A DNA stretch of 64,000 nucleotides from NCBI GenBank assembly GCA_036365515.1, contig CM070876.1:95737300-95801299 (forward strand). Reading direction: 5' to 3'. The stretch comes from Torymus aiolomorphi. Taxonomy: Eukaryota; Arthropoda; Insecta; Hymenoptera; Torymidae. The translations under genes were made by a program, and so were the position numbers. A model generated the notes under the pieces. That model ran no database searches. It was not told the origin of the DNA and saw only the letters and a list, made by a program, of their open reading frames with translations. Shown piece by piece: positions 38,255 to 48,755 of this stretch (positions within the stretch are counted from its first letter, which is position 1; the number at the start of each line of letters is the position of its first letter).

Positions 38255-38455
38255 AGACTTTTGAGGATTATATTCGTAACGACTACGCACTTTTGAGGAT
38301 TTTGAGGCCCTTTGAGAAGCATCCTCAAAATTCCAGCTCACGAACATCGACTTTTGAGGATTTCTATTAATACCTTCCACTCAGAGAGGGAGTTTATTTC
38401 TTTAGCCAAGCATATACGAACTCTGGAGAACAAAACTCCAGATCCTCAAAAGTCC
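38255..38455. repeat. Cluster of ACTTTTGAGGATT motifs in both orientations
   Basis: The 13-mer ACTTTTGAGGATT or close forms occur near 38259, 38290 and 38351, and the complement (ATCCTCAAAA) near 38319 and 38437. The cluster lies between two TA tracts. It could be part of a small foldback or a decayed satellite. Confidence 0.6.
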
Positions 38456-38619
38456 GTCGTACAGTAATGTATATATATATATATATATAATTCAAATATA
38501 ACCATAATAAATTCAATAAATATAAGAGTATTTCCTCGAATCTCAAGACTTAACAACCGAATCATTTCTCTTATCCTGAGTCAGTCCTTTTATATATTTG
38601 AATCGGCGAGTAATTATGG

Positions 38620-38883
38620 ATTTCGCACCTCGAGCTAAACGCCCTTACTCGCCGCTACTCTGGATTGCTCGCGCGCCCGTATATCACCTGCGGCCTACCT
38701 TATAGGCCCTATCGCCTGCCCCACTTGAGCGTGCTAGTTATCATTTGAACTTCATTGCGAGGCGACGCTCGCACAGCAGCTGCTACGTGTGCGGGTATGC
38801 GCCGCTACTCACTTGTGTTATGCTAGCTCAGTGATGCGTGGAGCATGATCGCATAGGGCTAGACCTGATGCTGTTCGCTGGAC
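38620..38883 (+). mobile_element. Probable LINE4 5' UTR
   Basis: GC-richer stretch directly upstream of LINE4 ORF1 with no open frame of note. The 5' boundary is not defined. Confidence 0.45.
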
Positions 38884-40080
38884 ATGAGCCCTAAGCAGTG
38901 CTTAGGCTGTGACGATCGCGCGTGGTGATTCCTCGCTGTCCTCATGTGCTATCTGCAGCCGCATTGTCCACGCATCGTGCCTCTTAAACAGTGCACCCGG
39001 CGTTTCGCTCAGTTGCGAATGTTGCTCCGTCCCGCGCTGTCCAGGCCCTACCGCCACCCGTTCCGGCAGAGGAATTCGCAACACTGCTCTGCCTAGCGTC
39101 ACGTTTACCCAGACGCGCGCGCTTGCTATTAAGGAAACCACGCACGCTGCCACACCTGTTGCTAGCAGTCACTCAGCCAAGAAGCGGGCTTCCACTCCCT
39201 CTCCATCCATCACTCCAGTCTCAAAAGCTCACCGCTCTACTATAAGTTCAGGCCAGTCTTCTTCAGAGCCTGCGAGAGGAGTGGTGATCGCGCCGGAATC
39301 CCTGTTTGACGCCGTTTCTCAGGCTGTGATAAACAATGAGGCGCCAGCCTATTTTCGCATGTACGTGCAGGGGTTTTCGCCCGCCTATGAGCAAACGTAA
39401 ACCGCCATCAATGACCTTCATGCTCGAATTGATGACAGAGCGAAGACTAAAGGATTCCGATGTTCAAAATAAGGCTGAATTCACGAGCAATCGTTCCGAG
39501 ATCTCTGAAATCGCGCAAACCGTGGAGGCCTCTTCCACTACCGAGGATCTGTGCGAAGTCATCGTCAAAGGCCTCCCAGCCACGCTGACTCTCACCTCGC
39601 AGCAGACTACCGCTGCCCCCCTCACCGCCTTGCAGGTCCCTCAATATGCCCAGCACGTCGTAAACTGGCGCGAATGGAACCCGCCAAACTGCAGCGCGCT
39701 CATCGAACCAGCTTAAACAGAATCAGCAGCACCATCAACTCAACCAAACAAACAGACAGCACGTGTAGTCGTCTTCACACTTTCCTCTCCATTCATCGGC
39801 GACTCTATCTTAAGAAAGACTCCACTTCTGCGAAACCTTACCAGCCAGGCCATTTTTGAAGTCGAGGGCAGCACATTTCTGTCAGTCAACGCACTGTGGC
39901 TTGCCTCAGTCTACGGTTTCCTTTAACGCGCCACCACCGCATATAAGCAGCTTGGTCATGCAAGATCCATAGTCCGGAACCTCACCGTTTTGATGCATCC
40001 CTCGAGAGCTAGGCCTCTAGTGCCGATACGCCGCGAGTCCGACATCGACGCGCTCATAAGCGCGATGACTTGACGCCCAT
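38884..40080 (+). pseudogene. LINE4 ORF1 with N-terminal PHD-type zinc finger, frameshifted
   Basis: The ATG at 38884 gives CLGCDDRAW and then a stop; shifting one frame continues SSCAICSRIVHASC and SCECC. Taken together the cysteines and histidine fit C-x2-C ... C-x2-C-x4-H-x2-C ... C-x2-C, a PHD finger. Then a Ser/Pro/Thr-rich part (to about 39400), a helical part with SEISEIAQTVEASSTTEDL, a block VVNWREWNPP, and near 39975-40070 NLTVLMHPSRARPLVPI. Several frameshifts. The last block is shared with LINE3 ORF1. Confidence 0.75.
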
Positions 40081-41400
40081 CAAACAAAGCGAATCTGAAC
40101 GCGAACTCCGGCGAAATAGTTATAGGTCACATTAATCTAAACCGTCTATCTCCTTCCAATTTTTGCTCTCATCGAGGCTAAATGTTCTGTCACGCATTAC
40201 GATATTCTCGCCATCACTGAGACTTTTCTGCACCCGAATCTGGATAACGCGCACCTTAGCCTCGATGGTTACAACTCTTATCGTACAGACCGGAAGGGTA
40301 TGGACGGTGGCGGCGTTGGTGTGTATGTGCGACACGACTTCGCTGCCGAAATACTCCCCGCCTCTAAGCCATTATTCGTAAATAAGCCGGAGTTTCTCAT
40401 TTTCGAGATAACCACTACTTACGTAAAAATTTTATTCGCCGCTATCTATCGTCGACCACCTGCCGAACATCTTCATGAATTCCCATCATACCTATCCATC
40501 TATCTCCCTCATTTCAGCTCTGTAATCATCACTGGCAACGTCAACATTAACATGGCCACCCCTACCAGCGCTGGCCACCGCTGGCCACAACTTCATGGAA
40601 CTCACCCTCTCCTGCAGAAATCTTCCTCCTGTCCCCAAGCCTATTCTCTCCCGTAACCTCAAGCACCTCGACGCCGACCAACTCGATCATAACCTCCTCA
40701 ACCTTCTAGCCGCACTTCCTCCCCCGCTCCTTTCCCCCCTTCCACCTTAATCACCACCATCCCGTCCGCCGGAGTCATACTGGGCCCCTGTCCCTCCAAT
40801 GTCTGTGAGACCGAGCGCCAACTGACCAAAGTCATCATTTCTGCCTTTGATGCAAGTTCACCTCTAGGCTCGATCGTTCTCTCCATCCGCCGCAAACCCT
40901 GGGTTAGTGCCGAGATTCGTTTGCTCATGAAAGCCTGCGACCACACTTACAAAATTGTGCGCGCCCCAGGCACTGTGGCAGATTTACAGAGCTTTCGAGC
41001 CGCTCACGCGGTCGCATCCAACCCTCTCAGCTAGGCTAAAAACCAGTACAACACCTCGCGACTCGAAGACACCTAGCCCCGAGGCCAAATGGAGGGAGCT
41101 TCGGCGTCTTCGCATAGCTGGCTCGAGCCCCCCCCCCCCCCCCTCGCCATTTCGCTACTTCGATGCGGCCACCCTAAACATCCACTTTTCAGCAAACGTA
41201 AACCGCCATTCCCCTATCGCCGAGTCTGATTTCGATGCTGCCGTGGAACGTCCGAACTGTGCCATCCTTGGTCGCCAGTTCTCTCTTCGCCCGGTCACCG
41301 AAGATGAGTTCCTCCAGGCCCTAAATCGCTCTTCATCGAAAGCATCGAATGATCAAACTTGCTGTGAAGACTGCTGTTACTCAGCTTACCTCTACTAAAC
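40081..41400 (+). pseudogene. LINE4 ORF2 endonuclease region, truncated before RT
   Basis: Blocks: IVIGHINLNRLSPS (start of the endonuclease), ILAITETFLHP (with the active-site Glu), MDGGGVGVYVRHDF, LFAAIYRRPPAEH, FSSVIITGNVNINMA (remnant of the GDFN box with Asn for Asp), KWRELRRLRIAGS and YFDAATLNIHFSANVN, then FSLRPVTEDEFLQALN and SSSKAS, where LINE3 continues to RT. The LINE4 copy loses homology at about 41350, so RT is missing. A C-run of 13 bases lies near 41131-41143. Same family as LINE3. Confidence 0.8.
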
Positions 41401-42340
41401 GCCTCAATCGTCAGCGTCACCTTCCCATCGAAGTAGAAAAAAGCGCTTGTACGTCACAACCAAAACATCACGCGGTAAAGGCAAAAGAGGAGGAATCATA
41501 ACGTATGTCGCAGCTATACTGTGAAAAAGTTGGCTACATTGGCAGGAACTACACTGACAGAATCTTGGGGGCACTGGTGTACTTTGCAGGTATAGTTATG
41601 TTCCGTGCGTTTAGAGTAGCAGCTCTACAAAATTCGGGAGCTCTGGTACCCTAAAATACAGGACAGCCGGTGTCTCGTGTTTTCACCATAAACAGCGATA
41701 CTGCGAGAAATTGAGAGAGCAGTTACACCAAGGCTGTTGTTCAAAGTTAGATTATCAGCTGTTTCAAACGGCGGGAAGAGTCTTTGTGTACACTTGGAAA
41801 TTTAGCGCTACTAACAAGTACGAGAGACGCCCCAAACTTCTCTCAGTGTATACACGTGGAAATAGCTTAGTACGATCAAGCTACCTCTGCATGCGTAACC
41901 GACAGTTCTGCGTTACCCGCCAAGCGGTATCGTCATAACACGTCATACGACAGAAACCCTTACATAACCTCAACATTTTTTTTTATTTCCTTGCACATTC
42001 TTTGGCTGTATATTTTTTAAACTTAATTATATAGTGTATACCAATAATGTAATTTAATAATTTATGTGAGTGTGCATTTAAGAACGGTATTGTAGTAAGC
42101 TTCCAGTTAAACCTACCCAAGAGTATACGCTTCTATTGGAAAAGCGTAATGACTACCTCGCTGCATGAGTACTAACGCAGTTTCAGTGCTGGGATTCGTT
42201 CTTTACGGCATATTTCAGAACGTCAATACATCCTTTCTCCCTCTACAGGAGAAATTATGCCATTACTGCGTGAAATTTCCGCCGTTATAGCGCTTTTTTT
42301 GCAGTGTATATTCATCGGCCCGTTTCTTTAATTTGCTTTC
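41401..42340. other. Unassigned DNA
   Basis: No recognisable gene. A 75-codon frame at 41711-41938 has no family features. Confidence 0.4.
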
Positions 42341-42356
42341 ATTCATTCCTCTGTAG

Positions 42357-42586
42357 GTAGAAGTGCATTTGTAAGCAATCTCGCATTCTCAAGATACAGA
42401 AGTACACCTGCAACCACGACATCCAAAGGGCCATTGCAGATCTAGAAGCGAGCACTATTCTCCATTTCCCGGCTATCCTATCCTGCCGGCGAGTTTGGTG
42501 CAAGAAATCCTCCAACGACCTCATCAGGTTAGTCGCCATCAACCGCCGAAAACTCGATGTCATCGATATCAGAAACCTCATAGAAG
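42357..42586 (+). CDS. Candidate exon of an unknown gene
   Basis: An open plus-strand frame (KCICKQSRILKIQKYTC, then NHDIQRAIADLEASTILHF, then RRVWCKKSSNDLIRLVAIN and RRKLDVIDIRNLIEG) begins after TTTCATTCATTCCTCTGTAG, a good 3' splice site, and ends at GAAG followed by GTACTA, a possible 5' splice site. The wording looks like real protein, but I do not recognise the family. It may be a host exon or a transposon fragment. A minus-strand frame of 80 codons covers the same DNA. Confidence 0.3.
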
Positions 42587-42839
42587 GTACTATAGCCCAT
42601 AGAATATTTAATACTATTACCGCAGGAAAACATTAAAAATTATCTAAAGACTATCCATCCTCATTGCTGCCTTTGTTCCAGGCATAATCTTCGTCGGGAA
42701 TATATAAATTATGTAGCAAAAACTGTAGAATTGAATAAGTAGGTTTATGGAGCCCTTTCCGTTGGATCCACCAATGAGGTTATTGCTTTATTTTTATGGA
42801 GCCCGGGTTAGAGATAAATAGAGAGATTGCCTGGACTCT

Positions 42840-43110
42840 AGAAAAAGTGAAGCAGATTTCTGCACGCGCCGCGCTGCTGCCTCTCGTGGCCGCAACATGG
42901 TACTGTACACATGGAACCTGATTGTCTGTTGAAACGTGTGTACGGCGCGGAGCGGGGGAAGCGGGAGAAGACGGCTCGACGGTTCGGAGGACGTGCTCTG
43001 AACGTGTGTATGCTGGAGCGACCCGGCGCGCTGCGTGCTTGCAGCCTCCGTTTACTTCTCCGGCAACAATCCGACAACGGCCGAGCGGCCTGACAATCGC
43101 CGCCCGGTCG
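42840..43110. other. GC/CpG-rich island in AT-rich DNA
   Basis: About 270 bases strikingly richer in GC and CG dinucleotides than either flank. Open frames on both strands overlap and none is recognisable. It may be part of a promoter, an LTR fragment or a recent insert. Confidence 0.4.
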
Positions 43111-43240
43111 AACATTTTTATTATACACGCAAATTAATGGAATTATTAACTCAAAACTACCAAACCCAAATTCTAAATCATAACCCAAGCCCGAAGGGGG
43201 GAAGATAAACATAAACGGTTTTAGTGTTATGTATTGATAT

Positions 43241-43340
43241 CGTAGCGGTAGCTGTGGCGGCTAACGCGCGCAGCTACATTTGCCCTAATCTTTTGGATCC
43301 AAGTTCGATTCCCGTTCTTAATTTTTTGTGTTTTTTTTCT
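43241..43340 (+). repeat. Possible tRNA-derived SINE (A and B boxes)
   Basis: TAGCTGTGGCGG at 43249-43260 resembles a pol III A box, and AGTTCGATTCC at 43302-43312 is close to the B-box consensus GGTTCGANTCC; the spacing of ~42 bases is normal. T-rich runs follow (43321-43340). It does not fold clearly into a full tRNA, so a SINE head or decayed tRNA gene is more likely. Confidence 0.4.
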
Positions 43341-44100
43341 ATAACATATGTAAAATTTCTTTCATTATATTATTATTTCGCACACATTTTTTTTACCTCA
43401 ATTTGTTTTCTAAAAGAATTGAAATTTTTCCGTTTTTCAAAATTATTTCATTAAACGCGCTAATTTTATAAGTACTATAATGTTTTGGATAATAGTTTTT
43501 TACGAAGTTAAGAATATTTTGAGTAAATTAATTCACAGAAAATTAATTAATTAATTAATTAATTAAATACATGGTTATATTTATTTTATATTCAAAATAA
43601 TCTATGTCTAATTGACTTTTTATTGACTTTTTTAAGGATAAGGAAGGATCAACAATAATTATCGTTATGCACGCAAGTTCAATTTCCGAAATACATATTC
43701 CCATTAACGTTCTCTAATCTCTAAAACATACGTTATTTGTTATATAAGTGAATATCTATTAATATTATTGATTAAATGGTAATCAATAAATATCACAACA
43801 GTAAGAGAAGAATTACAAATTCCTACGTTGCAATACAATTTGAAAAACATCTTTAATCAAAGAATAATTAGAATACCGCTTACCTGTATATCCGAAAGCA
43901 CGGGATGCTACACAAATATACGATTCGGCGATGTACAAAAAATGCGCTTGTGCTTTAAATATTTTATTGAACCCTCAAAGAAACTAACATGAAAATCCCA
44001 AGTCAAAATCCAAATGGGTTAAGATGATGAGCCTAAAACATTTTACACTTTGCATTTTTATTATACGCATTTATTACTCTAGTAGAGTAGGCTTGCAAAT
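43341..44100. other. AT-rich DNA without a recognised gene
   Basis: Contains a short TTAATTAATTAATTAA tract near 43540-43565; nothing else notable. Confidence 0.5.
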
Positions 44101-44114
44101 AATTAATTAAACTT

Positions 44115-44297
44115 TTAATTATAAATATTCAGTTTAATAAGAATTCGAATTTTAATCGTTAATTAAACCCACGTTTAATTAAAAATTAGCATTTCAATAG
44201 TTAATTAAACCCGTGATTAATTAAGAATTAAAATTGCAATTGTTAGTTGAACACGCGTTTAATTCGGAATTAAAATTTCAATTGTTAATTAACATTC
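44115..44297. repeat. 42-bp minisatellite, ~3.5 diverged copies
   Basis: Units beginning GTTAATTAAACCC start near 44158, 44200, 44242 and 44284 (the last two vary: GTTAGTTGAACAC, GTTAATTAACATT). Each continues with a GTTTAATT-type segment and an A-rich end. Confidence 0.8.
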
Positions 44298-44545
44298 TTT
44301 AACGTATTATAAAAGAAAATCACGCCGCAGAAGGCGGAGGAGTTTAACAAACACTCGAGTATACTCTACGCGGAACGATCTTTCTTTTGCAGCGAATGCG
44401 CATTCGTGCAGCCGAGACTATATCTTACTTTTCTTTAATTTTCCGGCCTCTGCAACACGTTTTTTATTTATAATATATTACACAATATTATTTAAGAGCA
44501 CTAGAAAATATTCTTGAGGCTTTCTGCTAGAAAATCGAGCCTCGA

Positions 44546-44626
44546 AACGTGAATTTGGGTCTACATTGTATGATCCTGCTTTTGGAGCAAATACGCGATC
44601 GTGCCGCGTAGATCCAAATTCACGTT
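44546..44626. repeat. Short hairpin, 19-bp stem and 43-base loop
   Basis: AACGTGAATTTGGGTCTAC at 44546-44564 pairs with 44608-44626 at 18 of 19 positions. A perfect palindrome CGAATGCGCATTCG lies ~150 bases upstream near 44394-44407. This may be a MITE end pair or a structured transcript. Confidence 0.65.
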
Positions 44627-44639
44627 AAATTGTTAAAAG

Positions 44640-45714
44640 TAGAAGCTTAAGTTGTTGTATACATAAGTATCTCCTAATACATGCACCGTCGATAACTCAC
44701 GTACGCATGGACACCCACACACACACACCTTCCTTCTTCGTTGTCCCATGTACTCGTAAGATGATCATCGCTTCTATCAACTGAGATATCATTGGCAGGC
44801 GCTAGCACCCACCTCCGCCCATCATAAGGCGAGACACAGGGAGTAGAGTATTGAGGGTGACTCAGCGTCTAGAATATGCTCGTAATGCTCCTTTACATTT
44901 GTGTCCTATCTATGCGCGGCGTTTGATAGACTTTTTAATGGTAAATGGTTAGGCTAGAGTGTAATTTACTTTCTATTTTTACTCTGTCTTGCAATGCGCA
45001 AAAAGTGAGCATTACAAAGTAAATGTGTATTTCTATGTATGAAACTATCGTTCCGGTTACGTATAAAGCGACGAGAGTAAGGAAATGTGCTAAATTGACT
45101 TATTTCGTTGACGAGATTGGCAATATTTTCACAGTATTTGCTCTATAAAACCTGTAACAAAGTTTTTTAGCTATTAAGACTAGCACAGTATATTATATGG
45201 TATCATATGTAACTAGAAAAACTTTAATTCAGAGATATGCCTGCATTACAATTGAAATGAAAAATCTAGAAAGTTGCATGACACATTTTTCAAAAACTAA
45301 ATTTTCATAGTTATTCTGTTCTATACCTTTTAACGTCAGATTTTTTCTTAATCTTGCTATCGGATTTCTTTATTAAAAATACAAGCATTTGATAAAAATC
45401 AAATATAAAATGTCAATATAAAATCAAATATATCAAAAATATAAAATTTTTTGTTTTTAGATCTATTTGCGTGAGCGAAAAAATGATTCAGGAAAGACGG
45501 AAAGTACTTGTAAGCCGTGTTAAATTAACAAAAACTATACAATATCACGGTCGGCTGGGGATCAGGGTAAACCGTAGGTAGGAAAAGCGACTATCAGTAT
45601 TTTCCCAAGTGGACAAAATACAATACTCTTATTACACATAAGCAAGAAAAACTCAAAATCTTCAAAAAACTATTAAAATAAGGTTTAAAAGATAAAATCA
45701 CGATTCATTAAAAT
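44640..45714. other. Unassigned AT-rich DNA
   Basis: No gene or repeat recognised apart from a few CA repeats near 44717. Confidence 0.5.
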
Positions 45715-46350
45715 CAGACATAAATACGGGTGCCAGGTACACGCGCTAGGCAGTAAAAGGCGCCTTGAACCACGTGGCCGATGCTCTTTCTCGTATGTAC
45801 AAGGACGAGGAAGGTCTGGAAGTGGCCGCGATGTCCTGGTCGCTGATACTGAAGACACGTTGTATCAAGAGTGGACGCCAAGGCCAGAGAGCAGCCCACC
45901 GACTATTCGACTTAGAATCTCGTCGCGGATAATCTCTATCGGTACCGCCGTAACTCGGAGGTAGACTCGACCCTCGGCGACGACGAAGATGCGTGGAAAC
46001 TGTTGGTACCAGAGGAGTATCGTCGCGTGGTGCAGAAACACCATGATCCCGCCACCGCTGGACATCTCGGAAGGGAGAAAACTTTCGCCAGAGTAGCGCT
46101 GCGCTACTACTGGCCTCGCTACTGTGTGGAAATGGAGGAGTACGTGCGCAACTGCGAGACGTGCCAGCGCTTCAAGGTGGAACAAAGAGCTCCAGTCGGC
46201 CTCATAGGATGCCGAGTCATCGAGAAACCATGGCAGGTCGTGGCTGGAGACATCATGGGACCACTGCCCCGCACCTCCAAAGGCTTCGAGTACATCCTCG
46301 TACTCCAAGGTCCGTTCACCAGATGGGTGGAGGCCTCCTAAATCCGTAAG
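45715..46350 (+). pseudogene. Gypsy-C RNase H tail and integrase N-terminal half
   Basis: Near 45757 the frame reads ALNHVADALSRMYKDEEG, the end of gypsy RNase H. Then (46003 on) the integrase zinc domain HHDPATAGHLGREKTFARV with Cys pair in RNCETCQRF (H-x-H / C-x2-C), and the start of the catalytic core WQVVAGDIMGPLPRTS with the first Asp. The frame stops at 46339 (TAA) in the block that should continue WVEAS-PIRKA. The 5' half of the element (gag, protease, most of RT) is absent. Confidence 0.9.
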
Positions 46351-46680
46351 GCAAACGCTAAGATGGTGCTAGGGGAGCTGAATCGGAAGATCTTCCTACG
46401 GTTTGGCTGCTCGGAAGTCTTCTTCTCTGACAACAGCACAGAGTTTGAGAACCATGTCGTGGAAGGCTTCCTGAAGAAACGAGGTATGTATCACACCAAT
46501 ACTCCAACCTACCACCCTCAGGCTAACCCAGTGGAGCGCGCCAACCGTGCCCTGAAGACAATGGTCGCTTCTTACCTTAAGAAGCGGCACACAACATGGG
46601 ACGAAAAGCTTCCGGAACTTCTCTTCGCCATGACTACGGCTGTGCAGTGCTCCACCTGGTGAGCCCGGCCTTGCTACTCT
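46351..46680 (+). pseudogene. Gypsy-C integrase core, distal half
   Basis: Same frame after the stop: MVLGELNRKIFLRFGCSEVF, FSDNSTEFENHVVEGF (second Asp), QANPVERANRALKTMV (Glu). So all three DDE residues survive. It shares VTTAVQ/TTWDEKL wording with the integrase at 8.8-9.3 kb and is therefore the same lineage. The frame ends at a TGA at 46660 (...CSTW). Confidence 0.9.
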
Positions 46681-47310
46681 ATGGGAGGTAGCCAGAACCT
46701 TCTGCCACGCAGAGTAGACTGCAACAGGTGGCGGCAGAAATCCCGGCTCAAGGCGAAAGTTTGGCTCGCTGGAAGAAGCGGCTCGACACACTTTCCGAAC
46801 TATATCAGCGAGCCGCTTCCCAAGCGAGGGCGGCTCAAGACTGCCAAGCCACAAATTACGACGCTGACAGGCGAGACCCGAGCTTCAAGCCCAGTGACAA
46901 GGTGTGAAAGCGTAACCACACGCTTTCCTTGGCTACCAAGGGTATAGCGGCGAAGCCAGCGCCAAAGTTTGAAGGTCCGTATTGGATTACGGACGTCCTT
47001 GGCTCCAACAACTACCGGCTTGTAGATGAAGGTGGCCAGATCTGGAAAGTAGTGGCCGCGGAACAAATCAAGCCCTACCACCCTGAATCACCCGAGCCCG
47101 ACGACCCGGAGAGGGGAGACGTCCCAGAGCCCGCGTCAGCAAGCGAACAGTCCGTCGACGCCCCAACAAGAGCAATCCCGAAGAGGGGACGCGGAAGGCC
47201 GCCGAGGACCCAAATCAAGGTCGGGGAACCCGGCGAGTCCGATCCGACAGGGCCATCCGCCATTTCTAACCCGCGTCGAGGTCGCGGCCATCCCCGAAGA
47301 TCCGGTTAAA
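46681..47310 (+). pseudogene. Gypsy-C pol C-terminus: GPY module and AT-hook tail
   Basis: After frameshifts, the frame 46929-47309 reads PAPKFEGPYWITDVLGSNNY and KVVAAEQIKPYHP, the GPY/F module at the integrase C-terminus. It is followed by an acidic stretch and PKRGRGRPPRT, a textbook AT-hook (core GRP), then a second similar but imperfect repeat, NPRRGRGHPRRSG. AT-hooks bind the minor groove of AT-rich DNA, so this tail could steer integration; that role is inference. Confidence 0.85.
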
Positions 47311-47351
47311 CCAGCGCCACGTCACGGCTGACGAATGATCGTAACGTTCGA

Positions 47352-48206
47352 GTGCCCGCCAGCCTTCGGCCGATCTTAGTCTCATCTGAGACGTCCTATT
47401 CTGTATTGCAGATACTGGAAATCTCCGAGGAAGATCTAGAGCGGATGATCGCGGCCCTCATCAACCTAGACCAGGGGATGGCCGTCGAAGGAACCATCAA
47501 AGTGGCTCTGCACATGATACGGAAGGCCCGTCTCGAAAGAGAGTGCGAGCTCCTTGAAGCACTAACGAGCCTCTCATCTAGGAGGAGTAGGACGGGGCCC
47601 AGGGGCCCGTCGACTGCGCGATCCCTGATGTCCTGGTCACCTCTCCCCGAGAGCACCTCGCCTCTGTACGCGCCGCACCCATCCATGCCGCCGGCCCGCA
47701 CCTGACCCGCGGGAGCGCCACTCAGACCGAGGGTTCCATTCCCAGCCCAAGGTCTACCTGGAAAGGCGCTAGAGCGGGTCCGGGCCACGGACCAGGCGGA
47801 TCGACGAACTAGGAACGCCATCTTCGAGGCCTTCGAGGACTGGATAGCCATCCATCCGGACCACTTGACGCAGGCTGCCAGCTGGAGGAGGCTGGTGGCC
47901 GACAAGAAGGAGGAGGTCCGGCACACGGCCGAATGGCTGGCCGAGTGCCGGGAGTGCCGGCAGCGACAGCAAGGAGAGACCGCCCGCGTCATGGCCCCGG
48001 CGGAGTTTGAGAGGGCCCGCACCCAGCATCTGGCTGAAGAGCAGGCGCTCCTAGAGACGTGCGCCCGCTTGGAGGAGGCGCGACACCTAGAGGAGCACCT
48101 AGCTGGCACGCTGGAGCACGGGGCCACCCCGACCGAATCCGGACCCTCCCGTCAGAAGAGTCGAAGAGCTAGCAGTTCTGCTCGGTCTGTAGAAGACCGG
48201 GCGTGA
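47352..48206 (+). pseudogene. Extra ORF between pol and 3' LTR of gypsy-C
   Basis: Two plus-strand pieces. The first (47352-47705) holds ISEEDLERMIAALINLDQG and MIRKARLERECELLEAL; the second (about 47750-48206, after a frameshift) holds FEDWIAIHPDHLTQAASWRR, LAECRECRQRQQGE and a long Glu/Leu/Arg-rich helix (EEQALLETCARLEEARHLEE), likely coiled coil. No signal peptide or membrane segment is seen, so it is not an env gene. It lies where env sits in errantivirus-type elements. Function unknown. A 243-codon frame on the opposite strand is probably its shadow. Confidence 0.55.
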
Positions 48207-48368
48207 AGGAGGTACGCCGTTGCCCAGATCGAGCGACCCACCCACCGGGACCGCTAAAGCCGTCCCGTCAGTCAACCAGATGGCCACACGCCCGCTGTTT
48301 GTCTACTTATTTCAGCGTCCTCCCTTTTTCCGATGTAGCGTCCAAGGGACGCGAAATCTGGGTGGGGG

Positions 48369-48661
48369 TGTAACGGATGCCGATATAAGCCACGAATAAT
48401 CACGGATACAGCGTCGCGAGATTCGAATCCCGCGCGCTTGCACGTATTGTGATCGGTAGCGCGCCCCGCGGTGCGTGGCCAATACAAACGTGGAAGAAGA
48501 CGAAGCCGCCGCGCCGCTCCGTGAAAAGCGACGACGCGGTCATTGTTGTTCACCGTGCGTCCCGAGTGACACATCGCGAGAGTTACGGCGCAAAATCCAA
48601 GTGTTTTCGTGAGTGTACGTGTCCCGCGTGCATCACTGCAAACGCCCGAACATCTGCAAGA

Positions 48662-48755
<94 letters not shown>

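Noticed and set aside
47396..48127. 243-codon minus-strand frame opposite the gypsy-C extra ORF
   Set aside because: Ser/Arg/Ala-rich with no motif, and lies antisense to helical coding-like sequence within a plus-strand element; most likely a shadow.
48417..48432. B-box-like GATTCGAATCCCGC in the gypsy-C LTR
   Set aside because: The core GATTCGAATC is a simple palindrome, no A box was found at a fitting distance and no tRNA fold is evident.
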